Part shown: positions 1 to 8,846 of the stretch, piece by piece
How positions within the stretch are numbered: position 1 is the first letter of the stretch
Layout: each line of letters opens with the position of its first letter
DNA from: Bacteroidales bacterium
Lineage (GTDB): Bacteria; Bacteroidota; Bacteroidia; Bacteroidales; JAIOZK01
NCBI GenBank assembly: GCA_021738625.1
Contig: JAIPBS010000014.1
Coordinates: 1 to 64,000, forward strand
Length of the DNA stretch: 64,000 nt
Reading direction: 5' to 3'
Notes under the pieces: model-generated
The model's database searches: none
Told to the model about the DNA's origin: nothing
Seen by the model: only the letters and a program-made list of their open reading frames with translations
Translations under genes and position numbers: made by a program

Positions 1-120
1 CGCGCGAAGCGCGCCATTGCGCCCTCCCTCATTATAATCAAGAATACGTTGTCATATCGAGCGAAACGAGATATCCCTTGGTAAATATGTTTCTTCATCA
101 TTTTGTTAATATGACTTTAA
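1..120. repeat. Intergenic, palindromic REP-like DNA
   Basis: No gene is seen before the DUF1080 stop. The first bases form a short perfect hairpin (CGCGC-GAA-GCGCG, 1-13). Positions 51-75 hold an imperfect palindrome with arms ATATC and GATAT around GAGCGAAACGA. The second motif resembles the GTCAT...GAGCGAA... palindromic repeats scattered through many bacterial genomes. That likeness is from memory and one copy cannot prove a repeat family. Confidence 0.35.
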
Positions 121-1368
121 TCAGTCTGTTTCACGAAGGTAGATATCTTTCCACCTTATCTTCACATCTTCCCCCGAATGGATCTGCAAAGCGATCACGC
201 CTTTTCCTTCGCCGATTTTTTCATCTTGCAGGTCGGTCATGAGTTCGTTGTTAAGCCAGACCATAACGTGCCCGCCTTCTACCTTAATCGTCATGTCATT
301 CCACTCGCCGGGTTTGAGGATGTCTTCCTTTTCTTCCGGAATTTGGTACAGCCAGCCTCTGCCGCCGCTTTCATAAATGCCGCCGCTGTCTCTTCCCTGC
401 GGGGCCACTTCCACCTGCCATCCTTTGATGTTGGTTCCGTCCAAAACCGAGCGGAAGAAAACACCGCTGTTCCCGTCGCTTTCCTGTTTGAATTTCAGGC
501 GTAAGATGAAGTCATCATAAAGGCTATCTGTTGCCAGGTAACCGTATTGCTTGTCGGGACCGCTTTCGCAGACCAGCTTCCCATTTTCCACATACCATTT
601 TTCCGTTCCATGGATCTTCCATCCCTCAAGGTCTTTTCCGTTGAAAAGCGCCTTGCCCTTTTCCGTTAAATCCTCGATCCGGATATTTCTGAATTTCACC
701 ACACTGCCGTGATCCTGCAGCCCGATATGTCCCCTACGCGCCAATCCGTAGGCAAGATAATCTTTCCATTTGGAGTTTTGAACCCGTTCTTTCCACTCAT
801 CCGTCCAGAGATCGTACTCCAATACTTTTTCACCGTTCAGCCAATGGGTTACGTGTTCGTCTTTCACACGTATGTGGGAGGTGTTGAACTGGCCTACCGG
901 CATCAATTTCTTTTTATTTGTATCGGCATTGTGCATGGCATAGTTGGCGCCGGTTTTTTGCCATTCCTCAAGTTTATGGGGGAAGCCGATATCGTCAATC
1001 AATTGATATTCGGGGCCTGTGGCATAAACTGTCAGGTAGTCGTTTTCGAGTACATGAAAGAAAATGCCGCTGTTGCCGCCTTTGCTGATGGCCCATTCGA
1101 GGGAAAGATCGAAATCTTCATAGGTGTCTTTGGTGATGATGTCTCCACCGAGATCACCACCCTGTCCGAGGGTAACCAGGTTGCTGTCCTGCACCACCCA
1201 GTTGGCAGGCAAGTAATCGCTTTTAAAACTACGCCATTGATCCGCATTGGTGCCATCGAATAGATAAACAAAATTATCATCTTGTTCTTTTGCTGTCTTG
1301 TCAGGGAAACAAGAAGTTGCCAAAAAGATAACGCTGATTAGCAATAAGATAAAAGGATAATTTCTCAT
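121..1368 (-). CDS. Two-domain DUF1080 (3-keto-disaccharide hydrolase-like) lipoprotein
   Basis: 415 residues. The N-terminus is a lipoprotein signal peptide with lipobox LATSC (Cys20), so the protein is probably anchored in the outer membrane or periplasm. Two tandem DUF1080 (PF06439) jelly-roll domains follow. The first spans about 33-232 and contains LFDGTNADQW and GGNSGIFFHV; the second spans about 238-413 and contains LFNGKDLEGW and DGNSGVFFRS. The family includes 3-keto-glycoside hydrolases and carbohydrate-binding proteins, so a glycan-related role is likely but the substrate is unknown. Single-domain members are about 200-280 residues, so this is a duplication within one chain. The gene is divergent from the ankyrin gene, with a dispersed repeat between them. 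The start ATG directly precedes the signal peptide. Confidence 0.85.
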   Translation of the reverse strand: MRNYPFILLLISVIFLATSCFPDKTAKEQDDNFVYLFDGTNADQWRSFKSDYLPANWVVQDSNLVTLGQGGDLGGDIITKDTYEDFDLSLEWAISKGGNSGIFFHVLENDYLTVYATGPEYQLIDDIGFPHKLEEWQKTGANYAMHNADTNKKKLMPVGQFNTSHIRVKDEHVTHWLNGEKVLEYDLWTDEWKERVQNSKWKDYLAYGLARRGHIGLQDHGSVVKFRNIRIEDLTEKGKALFNGKDLEGWKIHGTEKWYVENGKLVCESGPDKQYGYLATDSLYDDFILRLKFKQESDGNSGVFFRSVLDGTNIKGWQVEVAPQGRDSGGIYESGGRGWLYQIPEEKEDILKPGEWNDMTIKVEGGHVMVWLNNELMTDLQDEKIGEGKGVIALQIHSGEDVKIRWKDIYLRETD

Positions 1369-1470
1369 TCTAAATTATTTTCGGTAAACGGGGGTAAATT
1401 TAGTAAACTAAGCTTAAAAATCGGAGAATCCCTAAAATATTTGATACCCGTCAATTTCTTTTACAATGTA

Positions 1471-1561
1471 TAATGAATCTTATTAAAAATGCAAAACATT
1501 TTTCTGTTAGATTCAGTAATATCGATTGGAGCAGGAGGTCAATCATTGCGAACCTGTTCCG
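1471..1561 (+). repeat. Dispersed two-hairpin repeat, copy 1
   Basis: A ~90-bp element with a second copy at 54431-54522 in the same orientation. Positions 1471-1548 align with 54431-54508 at 74 of 78 bases. After a one-base indel, an identical 11-base tail (AACCTGTTCCG) follows. Hairpin I has arms TGAATCT (1474-1480) and AGATTCA (1509-1515), with inner arms AAAAATG and CATTTTT. Hairpin II pairs GGAGCAGG (1528-1535) with CCTGTTCC (1553-1560), one wobble. It lies in the 370-bp divergent gap 1369-1738, where no coding sequence is seen. It could be a small non-autonomous element, an RNA structure or a protein-binding site. Confidence 0.8.
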
Positions 1562-1738
1562 TAAAAAATACAGTCGAAGCGACCTCAAAATATAATGGTA
1601 TTAAAAATAGAGTCGAATTAATTTGCAACGTGATATACAATTGACTAACTTAGTATATTGATTGCTTGAATGTATTTTGATCCAAAATCTGAAATTATTA
1701 AATCATTGTGAGTAATTCCAAAACCAAAAATTCAAATC

Positions 1739-2512
1739 ATGAAGAATATAAAAAAATTGTTACTGCTTTCAATCATATTTTTTATGACATTGCCTGACTA
1801 TGGACAGGGGGTATCGGAGGCCATGGGCGCCATATACATGAAAGACTATGAAAAGGCCAAAGAAATAATCAATAGCGGAATTGATGTGAATGAAAGCGAT
1901 CGTGGCAGCTATCTGCTTCACGTAGCCTGCTTTAGAGGAAATCCCGAAATTGTAAAATTATTGATCTACAAAGGCGCTGATATTCATCAGGTGGCTGGCG
2001 ATGGAGCCACCCCGATCGTTCATGCAGGGCATGGTGATACAACAGGTGAAATTGTGCAATTATTAATTGATCAGGGCGCCAGTGTGGACCATGAGGACAA
2101 GAGCGGGGCCACGGCCTTCAGGAATGCGGTATATGGTATACTTTCATCCAAAGAAAACCGGTCTTTTGAACCCATGGAAATCCTGCTGGAAAATGGGGCC
2201 GATGTTGATCATCGCGTACCCGAAGGTGATGCCAAAGGATATACTACTTTAATGTCAGCAGTTGGTTGGAATAACAAGGATCTGACTGAATTCCTGATTG
2301 AGCATGGCGCAGATGTCAACAATGTTGCTGCCGATGGTATGACCCCTTTGATGGTGGCTGCAGATGAAGGGAATCTGGAATTGGTAAAGCTGCTTGTGGA
2401 AGAAGGAGCTAAAATTGATGTGGCCAACAAAAAGGATGAAACACCCATTCGGATTGCCATGCAGGACGGTCACACAGAAGTGGTTAATTATCTGGAAAGC
2501 ATAAAAAATTAA
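1739..2512 (+). CDS. Exported ankyrin-repeat protein
   Basis: 257 residues. A signal peptide (about residues 1-22, cleavage near YGQ) is followed by ankyrin repeats that fill the rest of the protein. Recognisable repeat cores are LLHVACFRGNPEIVKLLIYKG, a TPIVHAGHGD unit, TAFRNAVYG, TTLMSAVGWNN, TPLMVAADEGNLELVKLL and TPIRIAMQDGHTEVVNYL. That makes about six units of ~33 residues with the usual GADV/GAKI turns. Ankyrin repeats bind proteins, and no catalytic domain is present. The export signal puts it in the periplasm or outside. It starts 1 nt-spaced from the next gene region and may be cotranscribed with it; its partner is unknown. Confidence 0.85.
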   Translation: MKNIKKLLLLSIIFFMTLPDYGQGVSEAMGAIYMKDYEKAKEIINSGIDVNESDRGSYLLHVACFRGNPEIVKLLIYKGADIHQVAGDGATPIVHAGHGDTTGEIVQLLIDQGASVDHEDKSGATAFRNAVYGILSSKENRSFEPMEILLENGADVDHRVPEGDAKGYTTLMSAVGWNNKDLTEFLIEHGADVNNVAADGMTPLMVAADEGNLELVKLLVEEGAKIDVANKKDETPIRIAMQDGHTEVVNYLESIKN

Positions 2513-2549
2513 ATTGTCGGTATGTGATCAATTAAAAAATTTGTTGCTT

Positions 2550-3998
2550 ATGAAAAAAGTAAAAATCACCATTTTATTGTTGTTGTTATCTACACTTACA
2601 AATGCACAGCTGCCACCTGATACTGCCTGGACCATGAAGTATGGAGGAAATGATCAGGAAGAAGCATATGCGGTGGAGCCAACCATGGATGGAGGTTTTA
2701 TCATTGCCACAAATACAAAATCATTCGGTTCCGGTTTATGGGACGCCTGGCTGATCAAAACCGATGCACAGGGAAATCAGGAATGGGCGGAAACATACGG
2801 CGGGACTGGCATCGACAATGCCTATGATGTCAAACAAACCACTGACGGCGGATATATTGTCGCAGGCAGAACGGATCAGGACGGAAGCAGCTTTTCAAAG
2901 GTCTGGTTGATCAAAACAAATGCAATGGGGGATATGATGTGGGATATAACATTTGGTGAGAACGACCGGGCGGAACTGGCCAATTCAATTCAGCTAACTT
3001 ATGACAGTTGTTTCATTATTGCGGGTATGAAGGAAGTGGAGCCCTATGATGATCCGCACCAGCAGTTCTGGCTCATCAAGACGGATGCCGGTGGAAATCT
3101 GCTTTGGGATCATACTTTCGGCGGGCCTGATTATGATGCGGCCTTTTCGGTCAGGCAAACCAGCGATTCCGGATTTGTCCTTGTGGGAACAACTGAAATG
3201 CCGGAAAGTTTGGAGGATATACGATTGGTGAAAACGGATAGGAATGGGAACCCGGTATGGGAAAAAACCTACGGAGGATTGCTCAATGACGCCGGAATGG
3301 ATGTGATGCAAACTGGGGATGGCGGTTATCTGCTTACCGGTCAGTTTCAAAGCAACCCGACGGATCCTTCCGACATGTGGGTGATTAAGACTGATGCCGA
3401 CGGTAACCAGATTTGGGACGATGTCTTTGGCGGCTTATCAATGGATGTGGGTTATGCTTTATTAGCAGCTCCTGAAAGCGGATATTTGCTTACGGGTATG
3501 ACCGCTTCATTTGGTGCGGGCGGTGCTGACGGCTGGTTGATAAAAATTGATGAGGTTGGCAATGAAGAATGGTCAAAAACCATAGGTACATCCGGCAATG
3601 AGCGCTTCAGGGATATTGCGCTCACAGCAGCAAAAAACCCTATAGTTACAGGTCATGCCGGAACTTTTACCGATACGGATGCCTGGCTGGTAAAGCTTGA
3701 AAGCGGCGTGGGGATGGCCGATACTCCCAAGCAGGAGAATGAATTGAAGATTTTTCCCAACCCTGCAATAAATCAATGCAATGTTTGGTTTTCGCTACCT
3801 GAACGTTCTTCTGTTATACTGAAACTTTACGACGCCTGGGGAAAAATGATCAGGTCTGTCTATAATGGGGATCCTAAAGGAGAAATACTGATTTCCTTAT
3901 CCCTGGAGGATTTATCCGAAGGTACATATTTCCTTTGTCTAAATGCCGATGATCAAATTATGGTATCAAGAAAAATTGTTGTGCTTAAAAAACAATAA
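2550..3998 (+). CDS. T9SS cargo protein with WLIKTD beta-propeller-like repeats
   Basis: 482 residues from the chosen ATG at 2550, which starts a clean signal peptide ending LTNAQ. An in-frame ATG 12 codons upstream would put polar residues ahead of it. The body is about seven to eight repeats of ~48 residues with consensus W-[LV]-IKTD-x-x-GN-x-x-W, TYGG, D-x-A-x-x-V-x-QT-x-DGGY-[IL]. These probably fold as a beta-propeller or similar surface domain. The last ~80 residues are a T9SS type A sorting domain: KIFPNPA, then a YDAWGKMI strand and a GTYFL strand, ending in basic VLKKQ. The protein is predicted to be secreted or attached to the cell surface. No enzymatic motif is seen. It lies 37 bp after the ankyrin gene on the same strand. 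Confidence 0.8.
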   Translation: MKKVKITILLLLLSTLTNAQLPPDTAWTMKYGGNDQEEAYAVEPTMDGGFIIATNTKSFGSGLWDAWLIKTDAQGNQEWAETYGGTGIDNAYDVKQTTDGGYIVAGRTDQDGSSFSKVWLIKTNAMGDMMWDITFGENDRAELANSIQLTYDSCFIIAGMKEVEPYDDPHQQFWLIKTDAGGNLLWDHTFGGPDYDAAFSVRQTSDSGFVLVGTTEMPESLEDIRLVKTDRNGNPVWEKTYGGLLNDAGMDVMQTGDGGYLLTGQFQSNPTDPSDMWVIKTDADGNQIWDDVFGGLSMDVGYALLAAPESGYLLTGMTASFGAGGADGWLIKIDEVGNEEWSKTIGTSGNERFRDIALTAAKNPIVTGHAGTFTDTDAWLVKLESGVGMADTPKQENELKIFPNPAINQCNVWFSLPERSSVILKLYDAWGKMIRSVYNGDPKGEILISLSLEDLSEGTYFLCLNADDQIMVSRKIVVLKKQ

Positions 3999-4028
3999 TC
4001 GTTTTAATCCAATCCTTATCGTACAATT

Positions 4029-7000
4029 TTATTTGCGAATGATGACTTTCTTGGTGAAGTTAATAAATTCATTTTCAAAAATCAAGTAATAAACCCCTGA
4101 CTGCATGGCTGATAGGTCAATGCTTTGTTGTTGTTCAACTTGCAGGCTGATATCATTCTCATGATATACCAGGGTACCGTATGCGTTTACAACACGCAAA
4201 TTGAATCTTTCCTGCATTTCAGTTTTTGGGATAATATAAATCAAGCCTTTCGACGGAACCGGGTAAACATCCACAAAATGTTCAGCCGATAACTCATCCA
4301 CGCCGGCACATTCGGTGAAAGTTACAGTGATATAATCCACCTTTTCACATCCGTTTTCATGGGTTACTTTTACCCAAGCCTCTTTTTCTCCGATACCCAC
4401 ACCGGTTGAATCGATTTGCAGGCTGCTGCCTGTGCTGCCATCCGACCAAAGATATGCCACATAATGATCGGGTAACTCAATATCGAGTATGTGATTGCAG
4501 CATAAGCTGGTATCCGGTCCCAGGCTGATATCCGGTGAATCCAATACATTCACTACATAACTGCCTTCACCTATATTGTTGCAGCCACTTTGATCAGCGA
4601 CATAAGTAATAGCGTAAGCCATTGAATCCTGTGGGGATACCTTAATTTCAAAAGGTGAACTGTCCGCCAGCAGGGTGTCGGTGGCATCATTCACTATAAG
4701 ATGCCATGGTGCCATGCCTTCAAGCTCGATGCTCATAACGAGGCTGTCGCCACGACAGAGATCTGTTTCACCGCTCAGGCTGGCAGAGGGCGCCCTGGTG
4801 ACCATCACTTCAAGGGCATCGGAAAAGGGTCCTGGTCCTGTTGCATTCATACCACATACTTTGACAACCGCACTGCCCTCAAAGGTTGCATTCCAATCGA
4901 CAGTAGCCAGGGTATCGTTGCCAGTAATGATCCCGGCTTGTTCCGGTTCTATCACCCAAATGTAGTAATCGGTGTTTTCCAATGCCTCTACGCTATATTC
5001 GGAGCCGGTCTCACTGCTGCAAACTTCCCCATTTCCTTCGGGGATAGACGGTTGGGCCGGCACGCCCGTAAAACCGAAAAATTCAAGATATTTGGCCATC
5101 AGTTGGTCTTTGGTGTAAGTATCGTCATCCAGTCCGCCGAATTCAAAAGAAGATCCGATGGTCTTGTAGTCACCAGCATCATGGCCGATCACTGTTCCGA
5201 AATTCGGAGAATCATTTTCCATCAGCATAATAGCCGGTGAAATTGGTTCGAGATGGTCGATCCAGCTGTTCTCACCTGAATAGGTATAAGTCATACCTTC
5301 TGTAATTGTGCCCGAAATACCTTTGATCATATCCAGTTCTTCACCGTTGGTGCCGTCATCCGTTGCATTGATATTAAAGAAACTGTGTACGGCAGTCTGG
5401 TCGTCATAAAACCAGGTATCGCCGCCTTCCATGTACAGGTTGCCACCGTTTTCAACAAAATCGGCCAGGGCCTGTCCATTTGAACTACTCAGTACATGGT
5501 TGCTGCTGTATATCCCGAGACAAACAAAAACGGTATTGTACACATTCAGGCTCTGGCTGGGCATGCTGGTGGTATATTGCGCTGTAATGCCGAAGTTGTC
5601 GATGCATTCCTGCATGGCGGGTGCAGAAGAATGGTTTTGCTCCAGATCGATGATCAGGATAGGGATCTGACCGATCACTGTTGAAAAGCTGCCTTCCCCA
5701 ATGTGGCCGGATGCGGAACCGATTGAAAATTCATAATCTGCCGTATGCCCTGCAGGTGTGAGCGAATTTGCCGTTACACTGAAGGATTGTTCAACGATTT
5801 CGTCGGCATCAACTTCACCATAATTCACCTCATCCGTATTTATTGTAACATATTGATCGAAAGAGCTTAATAGGCCGGCTACCTCAAATGCGGACGCTTT
5901 TCCTTCATTTTTAATGCTGATCAGCAGATCGGCTGTTTCGCCCGGGTCGAGCTTGCCGTTGTTGTTGCCCGTGGGATCATTTATACTGAAATCGACATAA
6001 GATAGCATCGGGGCAAATCCCTGTATGGTTATAGAGCTTTCCCAAACCTCTCTTTCGTTGTTTGCCTCAACTTTGATGACGGCAATGTGTTCGTTGGGAT
6101 AATTTTCTGCCAGTTCGATGGTGAATCCGTTTTCAACCATCACCGTTCCTTGTGCTTCAATGGTTCCGTACGCTTCTTCGCTGTCGGTAATGTAGAGGTA
6201 TTCATCTTCCGTACTGAGGTTGACAAGCACATCGTTGGCGGCTTCGTTCCCGACATTTTTCATGCTGAGCGACAGCGCAACTTCTTCGCCGTAATCCATT
6301 TGTCCGTTGCCGTTCTCATCCGTAAAATTATAGTCATCTTTGATCACGTATGGGCCATCGGGCGGGATCACCTGAACCGTTTCCGAGTAGCGGAAGTAAT
6401 TGGTTTTGGTAATGGTGATCTCAACCATGGCGGGCGGGAACTGAGCTGTGATCGGAATATCAACCGGCCCGCCGGTGCCTTCTGTCAGTCCGATGATCTC
6501 ATCACCAACAGTAAGTGCGATTGTTGAGCCTTCATCCGCCGTAACGGTGAAATAATCCAGGCCGGCCAGTAAAACATCGTTGTGGTTTACCGTGAGTTGT
6601 TGCGGTACTTCTGAATAAAGGGTGGAGAAAGCCCCTCCGTGATGATGGAAGAGATAGTAAGTTACTTCTTTGCTGCTGGTGTTATATGGCCAGTTGGATT
6701 CCAGCAGGAAATATTTACCGGCCACATTCCCGAACGCGGGAAGCAACCCCCTGGGTTCGGGTATGGTTTCGTAATCAGGCATGAAATCGGGCCACATATT
6801 ATCGAACATGCCCCAAACATAAGTGTCATTTACAAAAGAATAGGAAACTTCTGAGGCAGCGATCAAACCCAATGCTCCCTGTTGATGGCGGTGAAAGGCT
6901 TCGGTAAAGCATTCTCCGGCTACATTGAACTTCCCGGTAAGGCAGTTGATGGAGAAAATAAAGGACAGATATTCATTGCTAAGCCCGGAAAGGTCGCTGG

Positions 7001-8513
7001 TGGTGTAATCGGGTTCTCCCCAGCCGTTCACGCCGCCATGGTCGCGGTGTTGCAAAATAAAGGCCCCGTCGTTGATGGCGTCGTTGATCATCTGCGCACT
7101 ACCGCCCGACCAGTTCCCAAGTTCGGCAGGGGTGGCTGGTATATAACCCAAACCGTCCGGTCCGAAATAATCCACAACCATATGGGTGTTTTGATTGGAT
7201 GACCAGACGCTGCCGGGTGTTCCTTGATAGATTTCATTGATCCTTACGGGATTTTTCCCGTGAACATTCTTAAAGTAACCTCCCACCGTTTCGGAACAAA
7301 TCTGGAACCAGCGTTCGGTTTGCCAGCCTAAAGCCGTGATGGGATGATCATAAAAATTGGAGGCGGTAGGAGGATCGGACTCATAATCGATGATCTTGTT
7401 GATCATATTTTCCAGGTCGGCTTCATCCTGTGCGGTGATCCTGGCAAAAACAATATCCGCCATGTGATCGTCGTCCACATCTGCAAAAATGTGATCCGAA
7501 ACACAATAGGAATTATAGATAGGGGAGATGATGTTGTTTCCGATGTTGCCAAAATCGGCCAGAAGCAAAACGGCGGCCGGTGGATTTTCCCAGCTATAAT
7601 AGGCATTGTTTATCCAGCTTTCAACATCGTTTACGGTGTTTCCGCCGATTTCTTCAGTGGTGATCACCATGGTGGTGATGCCCTGCTTGATGCGCCAGCT
7701 TTTAAGTGTGTCGGCCCAGGCCAGGAAATCCTCATCATCCGGAACAATGATCACATATTCCGCTTCCGTATCCCTGTTGTGGTTATTGAGGGATTTGCTG
7801 TAATAGTCGATTTCAGGAAGGACTTGCGGGTTGAGAAGCGCATCCTTGACGACGGGATCCCAGTATTTGTTTCTAAGGCGATCCTCACCGTAACGGTCGT
7901 TCCCGCCTTCCCAGCTGATTTCGAGACGGATATTGCTGTAAACCTTTAACTCTTTTGTAACCGGGTTATACTGGAAGGGCGTTACGCCAAGCATAACCGC
8001 ATCCACGCCCCTGATCTGCATGCTTTCGGAAATCCTGATGGGATCGGCGGGATAAAAGGCGTCCTTTGAGTATATCTTCTGATCCTTCTGGTATTTCAGT
8101 TCTCCATCTTCATTGTCTTTCGGGATAACAAAAGCCGGGACCAGGTTCACATCCTTAATGATTTCGGTATCCATGCTCAGGATATTGAGTGAAGCATTTG
8201 CTCCTTCCGGTATGGCAACAAATTTGCCGTCGCCGGGCAGATCGGGAGCGCCGGCGTCATTGGGCAGAAAATGCCCGGGCATGCTCAGCTTCTGCATCTG
8301 CTCGCCTTTGATATCCATTTCTTCCAGGCTGAACGAATTGATCAAATAGCTGATCAGGACTTTGTCGGATTTTTGTTCATTCAGCGATAGTCCCTGTTTG
8401 CCCTGATTGTAAGTAAACGTATGATTTTGCGTGTAAGCCCCAGTAGTAAGAATGATCAATGCTGCCAAAAGTACCTGCCGGATTTTGTTGATTGGAGGAG
8501 TAAAAGTCTTCAT
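4029..8513 (-). CDS. Gingipain-like C25 cysteine peptidase with T9SS sorting domain
   Basis: 1494 residues; large secreted cysteine endopeptidase. The order is: signal peptide (to about AYTQ); a C25 propeptide (about 30-240, with PGHFLPNDAGAPDLPG); a C25 catalytic domain (about 250-650); a C25-type Ig domain (about 655-735); two CARDB-like domains; a ~200-residue alpha/beta module (about 948-1148); two Ig/PKD-like domains; and a T9SS type A sorting domain (about 1415-1494, VDVYPVPSKG to VIIRK). The catalytic dyad can be placed: His492 in DHGG and Cys524 in SINCLTGKF. The spacing of 32 is one less than the 33 I count in gingipain RgpB, and the flanking TSDLSGLSN and ECFTEAF also align. Substrate preference cannot be read. 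The 18122-21901 gene is a close paralogue. Confidence 0.9.
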   Translation of the reverse strand: MKTFTPPINKIRQVLLAALIILTTGAYTQNHTFTYNQGKQGLSLNEQKSDKVLISYLINSFSLEEMDIKGEQMQKLSMPGHFLPNDAGAPDLPGDGKFVAIPEGANASLNILSMDTEIIKDVNLVPAFVIPKDNEDGELKYQKDQKIYSKDAFYPADPIRISESMQIRGVDAVMLGVTPFQYNPVTKELKVYSNIRLEISWEGGNDRYGEDRLRNKYWDPVVKDALLNPQVLPEIDYYSKSLNNHNRDTEAEYVIIVPDDEDFLAWADTLKSWRIKQGITTMVITTEEIGGNTVNDVESWINNAYYSWENPPAAVLLLADFGNIGNNIISPIYNSYCVSDHIFADVDDDHMADIVFARITAQDEADLENMINKIIDYESDPPTASNFYDHPITALGWQTERWFQICSETVGGYFKNVHGKNPVRINEIYQGTPGSVWSSNQNTHMVVDYFGPDGLGYIPATPAELGNWSGGSAQMINDAINDGAFILQHRDHGGVNGWGEPDYTTSDLSGLSNEYLSFIFSINCLTGKFNVAGECFTEAFHRHQQGALGLIAASEVSYSFVNDTYVWGMFDNMWPDFMPDYETIPEPRGLLPAFGNVAGKYFLLESNWPYNTSSKEVTYYLFHHHGGAFSTLYSEVPQQLTVNHNDVLLAGLDYFTVTADEGSTIALTVGDEIIGLTEGTGGPVDIPITAQFPPAMVEITITKTNYFRYSETVQVIPPDGPYVIKDDYNFTDENGNGQMDYGEEVALSLSMKNVGNEAANDVLVNLSTEDEYLYITDSEEAYGTIEAQGTVMVENGFTIELAENYPNEHIAVIKVEANNEREVWESSITIQGFAPMLSYVDFSINDPTGNNNGKLDPGETADLLISIKNEGKASAFEVAGLLSSFDQYVTINTDEVNYGEVDADEIVEQSFSVTANSLTPAGHTADYEFSIGSASGHIGEGSFSTVIGQIPILIIDLEQNHSSAPAMQECIDNFGITAQYTTSMPSQSLNVYNTVFVCLGIYSSNHVLSSSNGQALADFVENGGNLYMEGGDTWFYDDQTAVHSFFNINATDDGTNGEELDMIKGISGTITEGMTYTYSGENSWIDHLEPISPAIMLMENDSPNFGTVIGHDAGDYKTIGSSFEFGGLDDDTYTKDQLMAKYLEFFGFTGVPAQPSIPEGNGEVCSSETGSEYSVEALENTDYYIWVIEPEQAGIITGNDTLATVDWNATFEGSAVVKVCGMNATGPGPFSDALEVMVTRAPSASLSGETDLCRGDSLVMSIELEGMAPWHLIVNDATDTLLADSSPFEIKVSPQDSMAYAITYVADQSGCNNIGEGSYVVNVLDSPDISLGPDTSLCCNHILDIELPDHYVAYLWSDGSTGSSLQIDSTGVGIGEKEAWVKVTHENGCEKVDYITVTFTECAGVDELSAEHFVDVYPVPSKGLIYIIPKTEMQERFNLRVVNAYGTLVYHENDISLQVEQQQSIDLSAMQSGVYYLIFENEFINFTKKVIIRK

Positions 8514-8736
8514 GTTTTAAATGATTTTTCGTTTTAAAAAAAGGATTGCAATATACTATTATTTTGGCAGACATGTAAAAGGATAGATGTATTTTGGTTG
8601 ATGTGTGGAATTTGTATTGTATTCCAAACTACGAAAATTTAGGTCAGGTTGCTTTGATTGGTAAGGGTATAAAGGTATGGGGGAAATATGGGTATCATGG
8701 ATGCGCTGTGTATTTCATTGAATCGGATATCATTGT

Positions 8737-8761
8737 AGAGACGCCCGACCCGGGCGTCTCT
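8737..8761. repeat. Perfect 11-bp hairpin in divergent intergenic region
   Basis: Arms AGAGACGCCCG and CGGGCGTCTCT flank a 3-base loop, followed by CTGCCC and a T-run on the plus strand. The 333-bp gap 8514-8846 separates divergently transcribed genes, so a terminator is not expected here. The GTAGAGACG...CGTCTC palindrome is a kind of sequence seen as scattered repeats in several bacterial genomes (from memory). The rest of the gap shows no coding sequence or RNA that I recognise. Confidence 0.5.
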
Positions 8762-8824
8762 CTGCCCTTTTTTTACATTTTGCTGGTTGCTATGGGTTTG
8801 CCAATAATCGGCAATCAAATCCGT

Positions 8825-8832
8825 TATCTTTG
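8825..8832 (+). promoter_or_regulatory. Probable -7 promoter box (TATCTTTG)
   Basis: Matches the Bacteroidota -7 consensus TAnnTTTG. It ends 14 bases before the TTG start of the C1 peptidase, so a transcript beginning 6-7 bases after the box would have an untranslated leader of only about 8 bases. No good -33 TTTG was found at the usual 19-21 base distance. Confidence 0.45.
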
Positions 8833-8846
8833 TAAATATATTTCGA

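Noticed and set aside
8737-8761. Treating the 11-bp hairpin as a terminator
   Set aside because: It lies between divergently transcribed genes, so no transcript should end there.
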